A stretch of 64,000 nucleotides of DNA from Tenuifilum thalassicum (GCF_013265555.1 NZ_CP041345.1:2464581-2528580); one strand, 5' to 3'. Counted from the first letter of the stretch, positions 15,318 through 25,613 are shown. Numbers and translations: made by a program. The notes: generated from the sequence alone by a model not told the origin.

Positions 15318-16940
15318 CTACCTAAAAAACTCTGATTTTTTACTAAACTCAGGCTTAAAGTCAGTACCAGCAATAGCATCGCCAACCTCATAAAACAGGA
15401 TAACATCATCTACTAAACCATCGAGATTATCCTTTTCGGGATTGAACTCATCGCATGGTTTGTGGTAGGTGTTTTGCCAGTAGCTATTTATCCGCTCAAG
15501 CGTTTTCTCCTTTCCTAAATCTGATTGATGGGTATACCCTTTAGCAAACATCGAGGGGACTCCTGCTTTAAGGAAAGGGAGTTGGTCGGAACGATAAAAC
15601 ATGCCATTCTCGGGATTTGGGTCGAGATCAATATATCGGTTATGCCTTTTTGCCACCACCTCCAGCAGGCTATCCAGGTTTGAGTGACCATAGCCAGTAA
15701 CAGTTACATCTTTGAAATGGCCAATAAATAGGACCACATCGTAGTTAAAGCAGGCAAGGGCGTTTGAGATATCGAACGGGCAATTTTTGGTGAAATATTC
15801 AGAACCAAACAGGCCCGACTCCTCAGCAGTTGGTGCAAGAAAAACAACGGAACGCTTGGGCTTAATCGCAGAATTTTGATAGAGTTCGGCAATTGACAGC
15901 ATCCACGCCACAGCAGCAGCGTTGTCGGAAGCGCCATTATAGATGGAATCGCCATTAACTGGCTTGCCAACTCCCAAATGATCCCAGTGAGCAGTGTAAA
16001 CAATGAATTCATCGGGATTCTCTGTGCCTTTAATGTATCCTGCAACATTTTTTGATAGCGACCGCTCAACCTTATTCCTTATTTTTAGGTTTAGGCTTGC
16101 ATTTAGGGCTAAGGGCTTAAACTCCTTAGTTATTGCTCTCTGTTTTATCTCGTCGTAATTAAGGCCAACCTCATCAAACAGCTTACGAGCAGCACTTAGC
16201 GTGATCCATCCATTTAGCTTGCATGTAGGATTCTCCAGCTCTTTGCTATCGAGATATAGGATTGGGGAATTGCTTTTACTACCTGCCACAGCCCAAGGAT
16301 AACCAGCAGGCCCATCCTCATGCACAATGACACAACCTAAAGCACCCTGACGCTCAGCCTCTTCGAACTTATAACGCCAGCGCCCATAATAGGTCATGGC
16401 GTAACCTGTAAACATCGATGAATCTTTCAGGTAGTATCCTGGGTCGTTAACCAAAACAACAACAATCTTACCTTTAACATCTAAATCGGCATAATCGTTC
16501 CAACCATACTCGGGAGCATTTATCCCAAAACCGGCAAAGACCAAAGGTGAATTTGTAATAGCTACCTCTTTTTTAACTGTTGGACTCCAAAGGCATATAT
16601 CATCGTCAACCTTAAGAGAAAAATTACTTCCATTTACTTTAAAATCAATTGATGATGGCAGCTCCGATGTTATTGAAACCATTGGTACATCCTGAAAGTA
16701 TGAGCTATCGAACACTGGGTTAAGCCCAATCTCTTTCATTCTTCCAGCAATATATGAGGTTGCCCTCTCCTCTCCAATGGTAAAAGGGGCCCGGCCAAGC
16801 ATGCTATCGGCTGAAATCGTTAAAATATCGCCTTCTAAATTTTTATAGATTTTCTGGGTATCGTACTTGTTCCCTGATTCGTGACTGCAAGCCAGCAAGA
16901 TAAAGAACAAGAGAGCTAAATAGATATTTATCCTTTTCAT
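15318..16940 (-). CDS. M28-family zinc aminopeptidase, lipoprotein, with PA domain
   Basis: An exported metallopeptidase of 540 residues, predicted to trim peptides in the periplasm or at the surface. MKRINIYLALLFFILLAC is a lipoprotein signal, so the ATG at 16940 is taken rather than the frame opening at 16982. A PA-type insert (YADLDVKGKIVVVLVNDPGY) precedes the catalytic core. Zinc ligands and catalysis map to AHWDHLG (about 318), SDNAAAV (Asp about 335), TAEESG (Glu pair about 373), YRSDQLPFL (Asp about 451) and TYHKPCDE (His about 494). All expected residues are present. It is divergent to the S9 peptidase at 17079, with about 140 bases between the start codons. Confidence 0.9.
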   Translation of the reverse strand: MKRINIYLALLFFILLACSHESGNKYDTQKIYKNLEGDILTISADSMLGRAPFTIGEERATSYIAGRMKEIGLNPVFDSSYFQDVPMVSITSELPSSIDFKVNGSNFSLKVDDDICLWSPTVKKEVAITNSPLVFAGFGINAPEYGWNDYADLDVKGKIVVVLVNDPGYYLKDSSMFTGYAMTYYGRWRYKFEEAERQGALGCVIVHEDGPAGYPWAVAGSKSNSPILYLDSKELENPTCKLNGWITLSAARKLFDEVGLNYDEIKQRAITKEFKPLALNASLNLKIRNKVERSLSKNVAGYIKGTENPDEFIVYTAHWDHLGVGKPVNGDSIYNGASDNAAAVAWMLSIAELYQNSAIKPKRSVVFLAPTAEESGLFGSEYFTKNCPFDISNALACFNYDVVLFIGHFKDVTVTGYGHSNLDSLLEVVAKRHNRYIDLDPNPENGMFYRSDQLPFLKAGVPSMFAKGYTHQSDLGKEKTLERINSYWQNTYHKPCDEFNPEKDNLDGLVDDVILFYEVGDAIAGTDFKPEFSKKSEFFR

Positions 16941-17078
16941 TTTAGGTTTTATGTTTAGTTTACAAAAGAGGTTACCATCCATAATTTTGCTAATATAAGC
17001 AGATACTTACTAAAATCATAGTTTTCTATTTTTCGAAACATTAACTTTACAATCTGAAATCACCTAACCATTAGAGCT

Positions 17079-19187
17079 ATGAGAATAAGAACTAATCCAA
17101 TTTATTTTATTGCAATGGCAATAATAGCACTAGGTTCGGGATGCTCAAAAAGCGATGAGAAATCCAAAGAACCATTAAAGATTGACACCTCTTTAACGCA
17201 AGAAGAGAAGGAAAAGGGTTTGCTAACTCCCGAGATCATGTGGAAGTTTGGCCGTATTGGCAACGCAACTATTTCGCCCGATGGCAAAATGCTTGCCTAT
17301 ACAACCACCTACTTCAACCTAAAAGAGGATAGAGGGGTAACCAACCTTTACGTAATTTCAACCGATGGAGGCGAGCCCGTTAAACTTACCGATGAACAGG
17401 GATCGGAATCGAACATTCAGTGGAGTGCCGATGGCAAAACCATTCGTTTCCTCTCATCCAGAAGTGGTAGCAACCAAATTTGGGAGGTAAAAACTGACGG
17501 CACTGGCCTTAAACAGCTCACCAATTTCGAGTTCGATATTAACGGCTTTAACTTTTCACCAGATGGCAGCAAGCTGATTTATGTCAAAGAGGTTAAAATG
17601 GTTGATCAAGCCGAAGATATTCATCCCGACATGCCCAAGGCAAAGGTTCGCATTATCAACGACCTAATGTACCGCCACTGGGACACCTGGGAGGATGGCA
17701 AATTCAACCACCTATTTGTAGCCGATTTTACAGCAAACGGTGTTGAGAACGCAATTGATATAAACGAAGGCGAAAAATGGGATACTCCTATGGCAACTGG
17801 ATACGACATTGAAGAGGTGCAATGGAGCCCCGATGGCAAAAAAATTGTTTACGCATCAAAGAAGTTTTACGGCAAGGAATATGCCATGAGCACCAATTCC
17901 GATATCTACCTATATGATTTAGAAACAAAGGAGACCATAAACCTTACGGAAGACAATAAGGGTTACGATCGTTATCCGCGTTTTTCCCCTGATGGCATGT
18001 ATATCAGCTGGTTGAGCATGGAAACTCCTCTCTACGAATCGGACCAAAAACGATTATTTATTCTGAACACTTCAACAAACGAAAAGAGGTATCTAACAAA
18101 GGGTTTCGACCAGAATGTTGAGTACTACGTTTGGGACAACGAGAGCCGCAACATCTATTTTACCAGCGGAATAAAAGCCACTGAACAGATTTATAAGATT
18201 GATGTTGAGACTGCGGAGATAAAGCAGCTAACAACTGGCGTACACGATTACACAACATGTCAGTTTGCCAATGGCGTTCTAACAGCCAGCCGCATGAGCA
18301 TGAGCATGGCCACAGAGCTATTTCGCATTGATGAGAATACAGGCGAAGCCACTCAGCTAACCTACACCAACAAACATATTTACGATAATATCAAGATGGG
18401 TGAAGTACGTGAGCGCTGGGTAACCACCACCGATGGCAAAAAGATGCTTGTTTGGGTTATTCTTCCTCCCGACTTTGATTCGACAAAAAAATATCCCGCC
18501 CTACTCTACTGCCAAGGTGGGCCACAAAGTGCTGTTAGCCAGTTCTGGAGCTACCGTTGGAACTTCCAAATCATGGCAGCTAATGGCTATGTAGTTGTTG
18601 CGCCTAATCGCCGCGGTTTACCTTCGTTTGGGCAAGAGTGGAATCGTCAAATTTCTGGCGATTACAGCGGCCAAAATATAAAGGACTACTTAAGCGCAAT
18701 TGACGATGTAAAGAAAGAACCATGGGTTAACGAAGATAAGTTAGGTTGTGTAGGTGCTAGCTATGGCGGCTACTCAGTCTTCTATCTTGCAGGTCATCAC
18801 CAAAAACGCTTTAAAGCGTTTATTGCACACTGTGGCATGTATAACCTCGAAGCATTCTACCCACAAACCGAGGAGCTCTTCTTCCCCACCTTCGACCTTG
18901 GTGGCGCCCCATGGGAAACCGACAATAAGGTTGCTCAACGCAGCTATGCAAACTCACCACATAAGTTCGTTAAGAATTGGGACACACCAATAATGATCAT
19001 TGTAGGTGAACACGATTACAGAATTCCGTACACACAAAGCCTCGAGGCCTTTGGGGCAGCACAAATATTAGGTATTCCAAGCAAGTTGCTATTCTTCCCT
19101 AACGAAACACACTTTGTTTCAAAACCACAAGATGCAGTTGTTTGGCAACGTGAATTCTTTGGTTGGTTAGACAAGTGGCTTAAATAG
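17079..19187 (+). CDS. S9-family prolyl oligopeptidase/acylaminoacyl-peptidase-like lipoprotein
   Basis: A serine peptidase of 702 residues with a lipoprotein signal (AIIALGSGC). The N-terminal half is a beta-propeller with TolB-like SPDG repeats (ISPDGKMLAYTT, FSPDGSKLIYV, WSPDGKKIVYA). The C-terminal alpha/beta-hydrolase has the nucleophile in GASYGGY (Ser561), the acid in GEHDYRIPY (Asp646) and the base in NETHFVSKP (His678). This order and spacing fit the DPP-IV/acylaminoacyl-peptidase branch, which removes dipeptides or acylated residues from short peptides. Together with the divergent M28 enzyme it suggests periplasmic peptide use, an inference consistent with the amino-acid genes in the window (arginine deiminase, gcvP). 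Confidence 0.9.
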   Translation: MRIRTNPIYFIAMAIIALGSGCSKSDEKSKEPLKIDTSLTQEEKEKGLLTPEIMWKFGRIGNATISPDGKMLAYTTTYFNLKEDRGVTNLYVISTDGGEPVKLTDEQGSESNIQWSADGKTIRFLSSRSGSNQIWEVKTDGTGLKQLTNFEFDINGFNFSPDGSKLIYVKEVKMVDQAEDIHPDMPKAKVRIINDLMYRHWDTWEDGKFNHLFVADFTANGVENAIDINEGEKWDTPMATGYDIEEVQWSPDGKKIVYASKKFYGKEYAMSTNSDIYLYDLETKETINLTEDNKGYDRYPRFSPDGMYISWLSMETPLYESDQKRLFILNTSTNEKRYLTKGFDQNVEYYVWDNESRNIYFTSGIKATEQIYKIDVETAEIKQLTTGVHDYTTCQFANGVLTASRMSMSMATELFRIDENTGEATQLTYTNKHIYDNIKMGEVRERWVTTTDGKKMLVWVILPPDFDSTKKYPALLYCQGGPQSAVSQFWSYRWNFQIMAANGYVVVAPNRRGLPSFGQEWNRQISGDYSGQNIKDYLSAIDDVKKEPWVNEDKLGCVGASYGGYSVFYLAGHHQKRFKAFIAHCGMYNLEAFYPQTEELFFPTFDLGGAPWETDNKVAQRSYANSPHKFVKNWDTPIMIIVGEHDYRIPYTQSLEAFGAAQILGIPSKLLFFPNETHFVSKPQDAVVWQREFFGWLDKWLK

Positions 19188-19207
19188 CACTAACACAAAC
19201 AATGAAG

Positions 19208-19238
19208 AAAGGGAGTGGAATAGTTTCACTCCCTTTTT
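19208..19238. terminator. Bidirectional terminator between the S9 peptidase gene and miaA
   Basis: The hairpin AAAGGGAGTG / CACTCCCTTT with flanking A and T runs serves converging genes on both strands. Confidence 0.8.
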
Positions 19239-20161
19239 TATGAATTTATCCTATCAAAAATTATTGACATTTTCTCCTCCAGGCTAAGCTCTCCAGGAAT
19301 CCAATTAATGGTAAAACCTTTTCGTTCCATACCCCGGAACCAGGTCATTTGTCGTTTGGCAAACTGTCGAATGGCAATGTAGAGCTTTTCAAACATTTCG
19401 TCATAGGAATATTTCCCTAAAAGGTATTCGGTAATATACTTATACTCAAGTCCGTAATATATCAAATCGTCGGCATTTAGGCCAGAATCTAACAGGGCTT
19501 TCACCTCGTCTATCATTCCAGACTCTAACCTTTGAGCAAGACGCTCACGAATTCGCTTCATTTCGGTGGCACGCTGATATTTAACACCAAAAACAATACT
19601 ATTGATTTCAGGAAAAGGGTTTGGATCAACAGGTTGACGTTTGTAATACTCCTCAATCTCTATGGCCCGAATAGTTCTTTTGCGAGTATCTAAATCGGTT
19701 GTGTTATGTAATTTTTTGTATGACGAAAGAATTTTGGCTAGCTCCTCATCTGTTTTAGACTCCAGCTCACGCCTCAGTTCAGGATTTTCAGGTACAGGTA
19801 GTAATTTGTAACCACGTAGCACGGAATCAACGTAAAGTCCACTCCCTCCACAAAGAATGGGCAATCGATTACGTGATTTTATGTCGTTGTAAGCATCAAT
19901 AAAATGCTGCTGATACTCGAACACGTTAAACTTATATCCAGCATCAACAATGTCGATGAGGTGGTAAGGAATTTCTTGACCATCAACTACATAGTCATCA
20001 AGATCTTTCCCTGTTCCAATTGTCATTCCGCGATAAACCTGTCGAGAGTCAGCGCTTATTATCTCACCGTTTAGCCTTGCTGCAAGATGAGCCGCAAGCT
20101 GGGTTTTACCACTTGCAGTTGGTCCTACTATGGCTATCAAATCATATTTATTCTTACTCAT
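19238..20161 (-). CDS. miaA: tRNA dimethylallyltransferase
   Basis: The enzyme adds an isopentenyl group to A37 of tRNAs reading U-starting codons. The P-loop IVGPTASGKTQLAAHLAARL, ISADSRQVYRGMTIGTGKD, IPYHLIDI and LPILCGGSGLYVDSVL are all hallmark segments, followed by TIRAIEIEE and the C-terminal RQFAKRQMTWFR. The length of 307 residues from the ATG at 20161 is normal. I prefer that start to the ATG at 20179, whose extra six residues do not match the family. The gene is divergent to the small membrane protein gene at 20217 and converges with the S9 peptidase gene. Confidence 0.97.
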   Translation of the reverse strand: MSKNKYDLIAIVGPTASGKTQLAAHLAARLNGEIISADSRQVYRGMTIGTGKDLDDYVVDGQEIPYHLIDIVDAGYKFNVFEYQQHFIDAYNDIKSRNRLPILCGGSGLYVDSVLRGYKLLPVPENPELRRELESKTDEELAKILSSYKKLHNTTDLDTRKRTIRAIEIEEYYKRQPVDPNPFPEINSIVFGVKYQRATEMKRIRERLAQRLESGMIDEVKALLDSGLNADDLIYYGLEYKYITEYLLGKYSYDEMFEKLYIAIRQFAKRQMTWFRGMERKGFTINWIPGELSLEEKMSIIFDRINS

Positions 20162-20190
20162 TAAAAATAGCTTTGGCATGTAAAATTAGC

Positions 20191-20198
20191 TAAATTTG
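20191..20198 (+). promoter_or_regulatory. -7 promoter element (TAAATTTG) for the 20217-smpB operon
   Basis: An exact TAnnTTTG, 18 bases before the ATG at 20217. The very short leader is common in Bacteroidota. Confidence 0.6.
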
Positions 20199-20216
20199 CA
20201 CTCTAATTGGTAATTC

Positions 20217-20474
20217 ATGGTAAAGTTACGTCACCCTGCAAAGAGCAATAGGCTTAACGAGCTGAACAGAATTGTTTGGTTTGGCTTACTATTGCTTATT
20301 TCTGGGACGGCAACTATAATTGTATCAACAAATTTTTTCAACGAATCAATACTAACAACCAAAAATATACTTCCCATATCAATTCTTTTAATTTTACTAG
20401 TATTTTACATTTACATCCTGATAAAATTTATTAGGAATTTCAAAAACAAAGCGAATAACAATGAGCTCGAATAA
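20217..20474 (+). CDS. Small two-helix membrane protein, unknown function
   Basis: I do not recognise the 85-residue product. It has a basic N-terminus ([18 protein letters not shown]) and two hydrophobic helices (about 24-42 and 52-72), then a lysine-rich tail ([16 protein letters not shown]). This suggests a hairpin in the inner membrane with both ends in the cytoplasm. Its last 14 bases overlap smpB, so the two are probably translated together. A promoter sits directly upstream. Confidence 0.7.
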   Translation: MVKLRHPAKSNRLNELNRIVWFGLLLLISGTATIIVSTNFFNESILTTKNILPISILLILLVFYIYILIKFIRNFKNKANNNELE

Positions 20475-20916
20475 TAAAATAGTTATAAAGAACAAAAAGG
20501 CGACCTTTCAGTACGAGATTCTGGAAACCTACACGGCAGGAATCGTGTTAAAAGGAACTGAAATCAAGTCGATACGTATGGGAAAGGCCAGTTTTGTAGA
20601 CTCGTACTGCCATTTTATTGGCGATGAGCTATGGATAAAAGGCCTTCATATAGCGGAGTACGCCTGGGGAACATACAATAATCACGACCCAAAACAGGAG
20701 CGTAAGCTACTACTCACCCGAAAAGAGCTTGAAAAGCTAAAACGCCGATCACAGGAGAAAGGGTTAACCATTATCGCCCTTAAACTTTTTATTAATCAAA
20801 GAGGGTTAGCAAAAGTGGACATTGCACTTGCACGAGGGAAGCAGCTGCACGATAAACGCGAAGACCTTAAGCACAAAGATGCCCGGCGCGAAATGGACCG
20901 GGCAATGAAGCGATAA
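20461..20916 (+). CDS. smpB: SsrA-binding protein SmpB
   Basis: The partner of tmRNA in trans-translation: it binds the tRNA-like domain of ssrA and occupies the decoding site of stalled ribosomes. Family segments are [56 protein letters not shown] and the C-terminal [19 protein letters not shown]. The length of 151 residues is normal. The start overlaps the preceding small membrane protein gene by 14 bases. The ssrA gene it serves is about 9 kb away. Confidence 0.97.
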   Translation: MSSNNKIVIKNKKATFQYEILETYTAGIVLKGTEIKSIRMGKASFVDSYCHFIGDELWIKGLHIAEYAWGTYNNHDPKQERKLLLTRKELEKLKRRSQEKGLTIIALKLFINQRGLAKVDIALARGKQLHDKREDLKHKDARREMDRAMKR

Positions 20917-21023
20917 TTTCCTTTCATTGCCAAAAAAGCAATAAACTCTACCTAGTAAAGTTTGCCAACTTGTTTATTTACACTATTTTTGAGTGTTTTG
21001 AAACTTTACAACGTTTTGTATTT

Positions 21024-23819
21024 ATGAAGGGACTGAAACTTGTAGCCATTTATCTTTTTATTATTTTCGGGACTATTCTATCGTGGGGGCAAACCGACAG
21101 CATTAGCACACCACAGAACAACCCTTTAAGGGTAAAAGCCGATTCATTGTTCAAAGCCCATAATTACCCCAAAGCCATACCGTTATACCAAGAGCTACTA
21201 AAACAATTCCCACGCGACGCAGAAATTAAATATCAACTCGGGAAGTGCTACCTTTTTGGGACTCGCAACATGATTCCTGCCGTACAATATCTTAAAGAAG
21301 CCTCCTTAGCTGAAATTGAAACCAAAGTATATTACTACCTTGCCGAAGCATTAAGGTATAGCTACCAGTTTGAAGATGCCATTGATTACTATCGTCGTTA
21401 TGTTGTTAGTGGTGGATCACCCGACATGAATCTGGACGAGATTGAGAGACTTGTAACCTTATGTGAAAATGGAAGTTTTCTTACAAAATACATTTACGCA
21501 CCCACCGTTTATGACAATGAAATATCATCAACCCAAAACTTTTTAAACTACTACATTCCTCTTCTTGAAAGAGGAAGTTTTGTTCCAATACCTGAAAATC
21601 TCCGTACATCAACCGATAAGCAGAGGGGGTACAGAGCCAAAATGTTTTATCCCAAAGAGATCAAACCAGGCGATTACATATACTACTCAAGCTATGGTAA
21701 GTCAACCTCGTGGGGAACTGACATCTTTCGAATCCAACTACTTGAAAACGGGAAGTGGAGTAAGCCAGAGAACTTGGGCGACGTAATCAACTCATCGCTC
21801 GATGAGGAGTATCCTTTTATAATGCCCGATGGCCTCACCCTTTACTTTGCCTCAAAGGGTCATTACGGGATGGGCGGCTACGATATATACAAATCGATAT
21901 ACAACCCCGAAAGCAAGCAATGGAGCACACCTGAAAATCTAGGATTCCCGATCAACTCTCCCTTCGACGACTTTTTATTTATCACTACTGCTAACGACAC
22001 GCTTGCCTGTTTTACCTCAAACCGAAATCATATTTCTGACACATTAAGTGTAATACTTTTAAAAAACGAACCCAACCCAACAAGGCGAACTCCAAAAGAG
22101 TATACTGAACTTATACAAATATCGAAGTTAAAACCTAATGTTGAAAGAGTTGAAAAACAAACGACACCTAAAAAGGGAAAGGACAAACCGCAAAACCAAC
22201 AAAAACCAACCATTCGCCACAAACCTGCTAGTTTCAACTCCGTTGAGAACGACCCAGAATATTCACGGGCGTTAGCAAAAGGATTTGCCGCACAAAAGTT
22301 AGCCGACTCCCTTAAAATAAAACTTGAAGAGCTGCGTTCGCGTTTCGATTATGTAACCACTGCAGAGCAACGTATCAGGCTTGAAAAAAAGGTAACTAAA
22401 GTTGAAGACGATATGCTTGCTGCCCAAAAAGAGGCCGACTTACAGTTTGCCCTCGCAAGCAAGATTGAACAGGAATACCTCACAGGCAAACGAAAACCTA
22501 ACAATAAAAATAATGTTTCATTTGTAGCCGACAATCCCGATTTTATCTATCAAGCACAATTCGCATCTACAGTATTCCGCTCCGACGAAATTAAAAAACT
22601 AGCAGATGCCGAAAAGCTAAGATCTGCCATTAAAAAACTGCGTGAACAAGCTATTGATAAAAGGAATAATTACAACAAATGCCTCGTAGTAAACAACGGG
22701 AACAACACTGCATGCAATGCAATCTATCAGCAATACATATTAACGGCAAAAAGATACTCATCGTTATTTGAGAAATACTTTAGCAAAAAGTATAAGATCT
22801 ACTCCGATTGTATTGAAGTTGCAAGAATTAAAAGCGGCAATACCGATAGCGAAGTTCGCGCCATTATTCGAAAAGCCCAAAACAATTTCAGGACGGCAGA
22901 TGCCATCATAAACAACATATCTGCCGAAGGGAAAAGCGAAAGCATATTTGAAGCATCTCTTCTACGAGACCTAGGTCTCTTCCAGCTTGATTTAGCCTAT
23001 GCAAAAATTTGGCGATTAAAGCTAATGGAGCAAAAGATGTTGAGTAATGTTTTAAAACTTGAAAACGAAATCTTCGGGCATACATCGTACAACCCCGTGG
23101 TAACAAAAGAAAACAATAAGGAAGAAAACATCGAAACCCCAACAAGCCCAAACACACCTCAACTAACAAAAGAGGAAAAACAAGTACTTATAACTCCCAT
23201 CATATCAATCATTGATGAAGTTCCAGCCGATTTTGGAATAACAGATAAAAAAGTTTATACCGATGAAAATCCCATTCCCATTAATCAACCACTACCCAAT
23301 GGCATAATATATCGAATTCAAATTGGTGCATTTAGCAAGCCACAAAACCCAACATTCTTTAAGGGTATGGTTCCAGTATTTGGCATACAAACTGGAAAGA
23401 TAATCAGATATTACATTGGGAATTTAACAAGATATAAAGATGCAGAAAACGCTCTTTCACAGATCAAACAGAAAGGTTTTAAAGATGCTTTTATTGTTGC
23501 ATGGTACAATGGAACACGGGTCACTACCCAACGTGCACAGCAACTCGAAGGGAAAACTTTCAGCACCAATATAAAAAACGACGAAAACCGACTATATATT
23601 GTAGAAGTGGGCAGATACGAAAAGCCGCTCTCCCAAAACGAAATCAATACCATAAGAAATTTGTCGCAGGGGAAAGAACTTTCTCGAAAAACAGACACCA
23701 ACGGACATCTGATTTACTTCATAGGTAACTTTGACAATATCGAAGAGGCAACAAGGGTTAAAGATAATTTAATTGCAAGTGGTCTATTAAAAGCAGTTGT
23801 TGTTGACATAACCCAATAA
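21024..23819 (+). CDS. TPR / PD40 / double SPOR-like envelope protein
   Basis: A secreted protein of 931 residues (signal peptide about 1-22, ending ILSWGQ). TPR repeats follow (about 35-150, AKAIPLYQELLKQFPRDAEI), then PD40 beta-propeller units (about 230-340) with SLDEEYPFIMPDGLTLYFAS and GMGGYDIYKS. A long charged, probably coiled region (about 415-690) comes next. The C-terminus has two SPOR-like units: IIYRIQIGAFSKPQN ... YYIGNLTRYKDAENAL (about 765-830) and RLYIVEVGRYEKPL ... YFIGNFDNIEEATRV (about 860-930). SPOR domains bind denuded peptidoglycan and PD40/TPR parts are protein scaffolds, so a cell-envelope role is likely. The ATG at 21024 gives a proper signal peptide; an earlier start at 20970 does not. 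Confidence 0.8.
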   Translation: MKGLKLVAIYLFIIFGTILSWGQTDSISTPQNNPLRVKADSLFKAHNYPKAIPLYQELLKQFPRDAEIKYQLGKCYLFGTRNMIPAVQYLKEASLAEIETKVYYYLAEALRYSYQFEDAIDYYRRYVVSGGSPDMNLDEIERLVTLCENGSFLTKYIYAPTVYDNEISSTQNFLNYYIPLLERGSFVPIPENLRTSTDKQRGYRAKMFYPKEIKPGDYIYYSSYGKSTSWGTDIFRIQLLENGKWSKPENLGDVINSSLDEEYPFIMPDGLTLYFASKGHYGMGGYDIYKSIYNPESKQWSTPENLGFPINSPFDDFLFITTANDTLACFTSNRNHISDTLSVILLKNEPNPTRRTPKEYTELIQISKLKPNVERVEKQTTPKKGKDKPQNQQKPTIRHKPASFNSVENDPEYSRALAKGFAAQKLADSLKIKLEELRSRFDYVTTAEQRIRLEKKVTKVEDDMLAAQKEADLQFALASKIEQEYLTGKRKPNNKNNVSFVADNPDFIYQAQFASTVFRSDEIKKLADAEKLRSAIKKLREQAIDKRNNYNKCLVVNNGNNTACNAIYQQYILTAKRYSSLFEKYFSKKYKIYSDCIEVARIKSGNTDSEVRAIIRKAQNNFRTADAIINNISAEGKSESIFEASLLRDLGLFQLDLAYAKIWRLKLMEQKMLSNVLKLENEIFGHTSYNPVVTKENNKEENIETPTSPNTPQLTKEEKQVLITPIISIIDEVPADFGITDKKVYTDENPIPINQPLPNGIIYRIQIGAFSKPQNPTFFKGMVPVFGIQTGKIIRYYIGNLTRYKDAENALSQIKQKGFKDAFIVAWYNGTRVTTQRAQQLEGKTFSTNIKNDENRLYIVEVGRYEKPLSQNEINTIRNLSQGKELSRKTDTNGHLIYFIGNFDNIEEATRVKDNLIASGLLKAVVVDITQ

Positions 23820-23854
23820 AATTATTACCTTAGCATGAATTAAAGTTTAGCGTT

Positions 23855-24136
23855 ATGGCTGTAAAAGAAAAGGAGCAGAAAAAGGACAAAACTCTTTCGT
23901 CGATAGGGAAAGAGTATGTGCTTATCCTACACAACGACGACGTAAACACCTTTGACTTTGTAATAGATACACTTGTTGACGTTTGCAATCACAATCCGCA
24001 TCAGGCTGAACAATGTACACTTATTACACACTTCAAGGGCAAATGCGATATTAAGCATGGCTCTTTTGATGAGCTTGAAAGCATGATGCAAGAATTACTA
24101 AGACGTGGTCTAAGCGCAACTTTATCATCTAACTAA
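23855..24136 (+). CDS. clpS: ATP-dependent Clp protease adaptor ClpS
   Basis: A 93-residue adaptor that hands N-degron substrates to ClpA/ClpC for degradation by ClpP. The core YVLILHNDDVNTFDFVIDTL carries the N-degron-binding N-D-D residues; HPHQAEQCTLITHFKGKCDI-like helices follow, here as NHNPHQAEQCTLITHFKGKC. It begins 35 bases after the SPOR protein gene and ends 9 bases before nfeD, so it may share transcripts with both. Confidence 0.93.
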   Translation: MAVKEKEQKKDKTLSSIGKEYVLILHNDDVNTFDFVIDTLVDVCNHNPHQAEQCTLITHFKGKCDIKHGSFDELESMMQELLRRGLSATLSSN

Positions 24137-24145
24137 CCACTAATT

Positions 24146-24610
24146 ATGTTTTGGATAATAACACTCATTCTTCTAGGATTATTTTTACTAATTGTTGAAT
24201 TCCTATTAATTCCAGGCGTCACAGTAGCTGGTATAGGAGGAATGTTGGTAATTGTGTATGCAGTTTACTCTGCATATGTCGATCATGGTACAACTACAGG
24301 ACACATAACTCTAATTTTTACTGCTATTGCATCGATAATTACTATTGCTTTTTCACTTCGAGCAAAAACATGGCGCAGGGTCTCGCTAGATACTAACGTT
24401 GATTCAAAAGTTATTGAAGATTACGATAAAGAAGTAAAACCTGGTGATGAGGGGTTAACCATAAGCCGTTTAGCACCTGCAGGTAAGGCATCCATAAATG
24501 GAAATGTTTATGAGGTATGGGCTCAAGGTGAGCTAGTTGACCCTAAAACTCCTATAACCGTTATAAAAGTTGACACTAATAAAATAATTGTTAAACCTAA
24601 ACAACTATAA
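24146..24610 (+). CDS. NfeD-family membrane protein
   Basis: A 154-residue protein with two or three N-terminal helices (IITLILLGLFLLIVEFLLIP, MLVIVYAVYSAYV, ITLIFTAIASIITIAF). A C-terminal OB-fold (about 95-150, KPGDEGLTISRLAPAGKASI) closes with TPITVIKVDTNKIIVKP. It is the short NfeD form without a ClpP-like protease domain. NfeD proteins are encoded beside flotillin/SPFH proteins and are thought to regulate them. That is the case here: the floA start follows after 3 bases. Confidence 0.88.
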   Translation: MFWIITLILLGLFLLIVEFLLIPGVTVAGIGGMLVIVYAVYSAYVDHGTTTGHITLIFTAIASIITIAFSLRAKTWRRVSLDTNVDSKVIEDYDKEVKPGDEGLTISRLAPAGKASINGNVYEVWAQGELVDPKTPITVIKVDTNKIIVKPKQL

Positions 24611-24613
24611 ACT

Positions 24614-25594
24614 ATGGAAGGAATTGGCGCACTACTTGTTATCATAGCCATTAGCATTGTCGGTCTATGGATAATTTTTTACTTTGTTCCCGTTGGATTG
24701 TGGTTCCAAGCCCTAGTGTCGGGTGTCAGGATATCGCTTGTACAGCTTATCTTTATGCGCTGGCGTAAAGTGCCGCCCCGAATAATTGTACAGGCCATGA
24801 TTGAAGGGACTAAAGCAGGGCTCACACTAAACCGAAATGAGCTTGAGGCTCATTTCCTTGCAGGAGGTAGGGTTTCGAAGGTGGTTCACGCATTGGTATC
24901 GGCCCAAAAGGCAAATATCCCCCTCGATTTCAAAATGGCTACTGCAATTGACCTTGCTGGTCGAGATGTTCTGGAAGCTGTACAGATGTCGGTTAACCCT
25001 AAGGTAATTAACACTCCTCCAGTAACTGCCGTTGCAAAGGATGGTATCCAGCTCATTACTAAGGCTCGTGTAACCGTAAGGGCAAACATCAAGCAGCTGG
25101 TTGGTGGCGCCGGTGAGGAAACTGTTCTTGCTAGGGTTGGTGAAGGTATCGTTACTGGTATTGGTTCATCGCTAAGCCACAAGGAGGTTCTGGAAAACCC
25201 TGATAAAATATCAAAAACAGTTCTCGACAAAGGACTTGATGCTGGAACTGCATTTGAAATTCTATCAATTGACATTGCTGATATCGACATAGGACGTAAC
25301 ATCGGGGCTGTTCTTCAAATGGACCAAGCTAATGCCGATAAGAATATTGCACAAGCTAAAGCAGAGGAACGTAGGGCCATGGCCGTTGCACTTGAGCAAG
25401 AGATGAAAGCTAAAGCACAGGAGGCTCGCGCCAAAGTTATTGAGGCCGAAGCCGAAATCCCCAAAGCCATTGCCGAAGCTTTCCGAAGTGGCAACCTAGG
25501 AATTATGGATTACTACCGCATAAAAAACATCGAAGCCGATACAAATATGCGCGATAACATTGCCAAATCAAGCGATGATAACAAAAAGAAATAA
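24614..25594 (+). CDS. floA: Flotillin-like SPFH protein FloA
   Basis: A membrane-anchored scaffold of functional membrane microdomains, 326 residues. The N-terminal hydrophobic hairpin (about 5-50) is followed by the SPFH core ([56 protein letters not shown]). A coiled Glu/Ala-rich stretch (about 235-295, [20 protein letters not shown]) comes last. All fit the FloA/YqfA family. It forms an operon with nfeD and ends in a strong terminator. Confidence 0.95.
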   Translation: MEGIGALLVIIAISIVGLWIIFYFVPVGLWFQALVSGVRISLVQLIFMRWRKVPPRIIVQAMIEGTKAGLTLNRNELEAHFLAGGRVSKVVHALVSAQKANIPLDFKMATAIDLAGRDVLEAVQMSVNPKVINTPPVTAVAKDGIQLITKARVTVRANIKQLVGGAGEETVLARVGEGIVTGIGSSLSHKEVLENPDKISKTVLDKGLDAGTAFEILSIDIADIDIGRNIGAVLQMDQANADKNIAQAKAEERRAMAVALEQEMKAKAQEARAKVIEAEAEIPKAIAEAFRSGNLGIMDYYRIKNIEADTNMRDNIAKSSDDNKKK

Positions 25595-25613
25595 CTTTAT
25601 CGTACTGAATATC

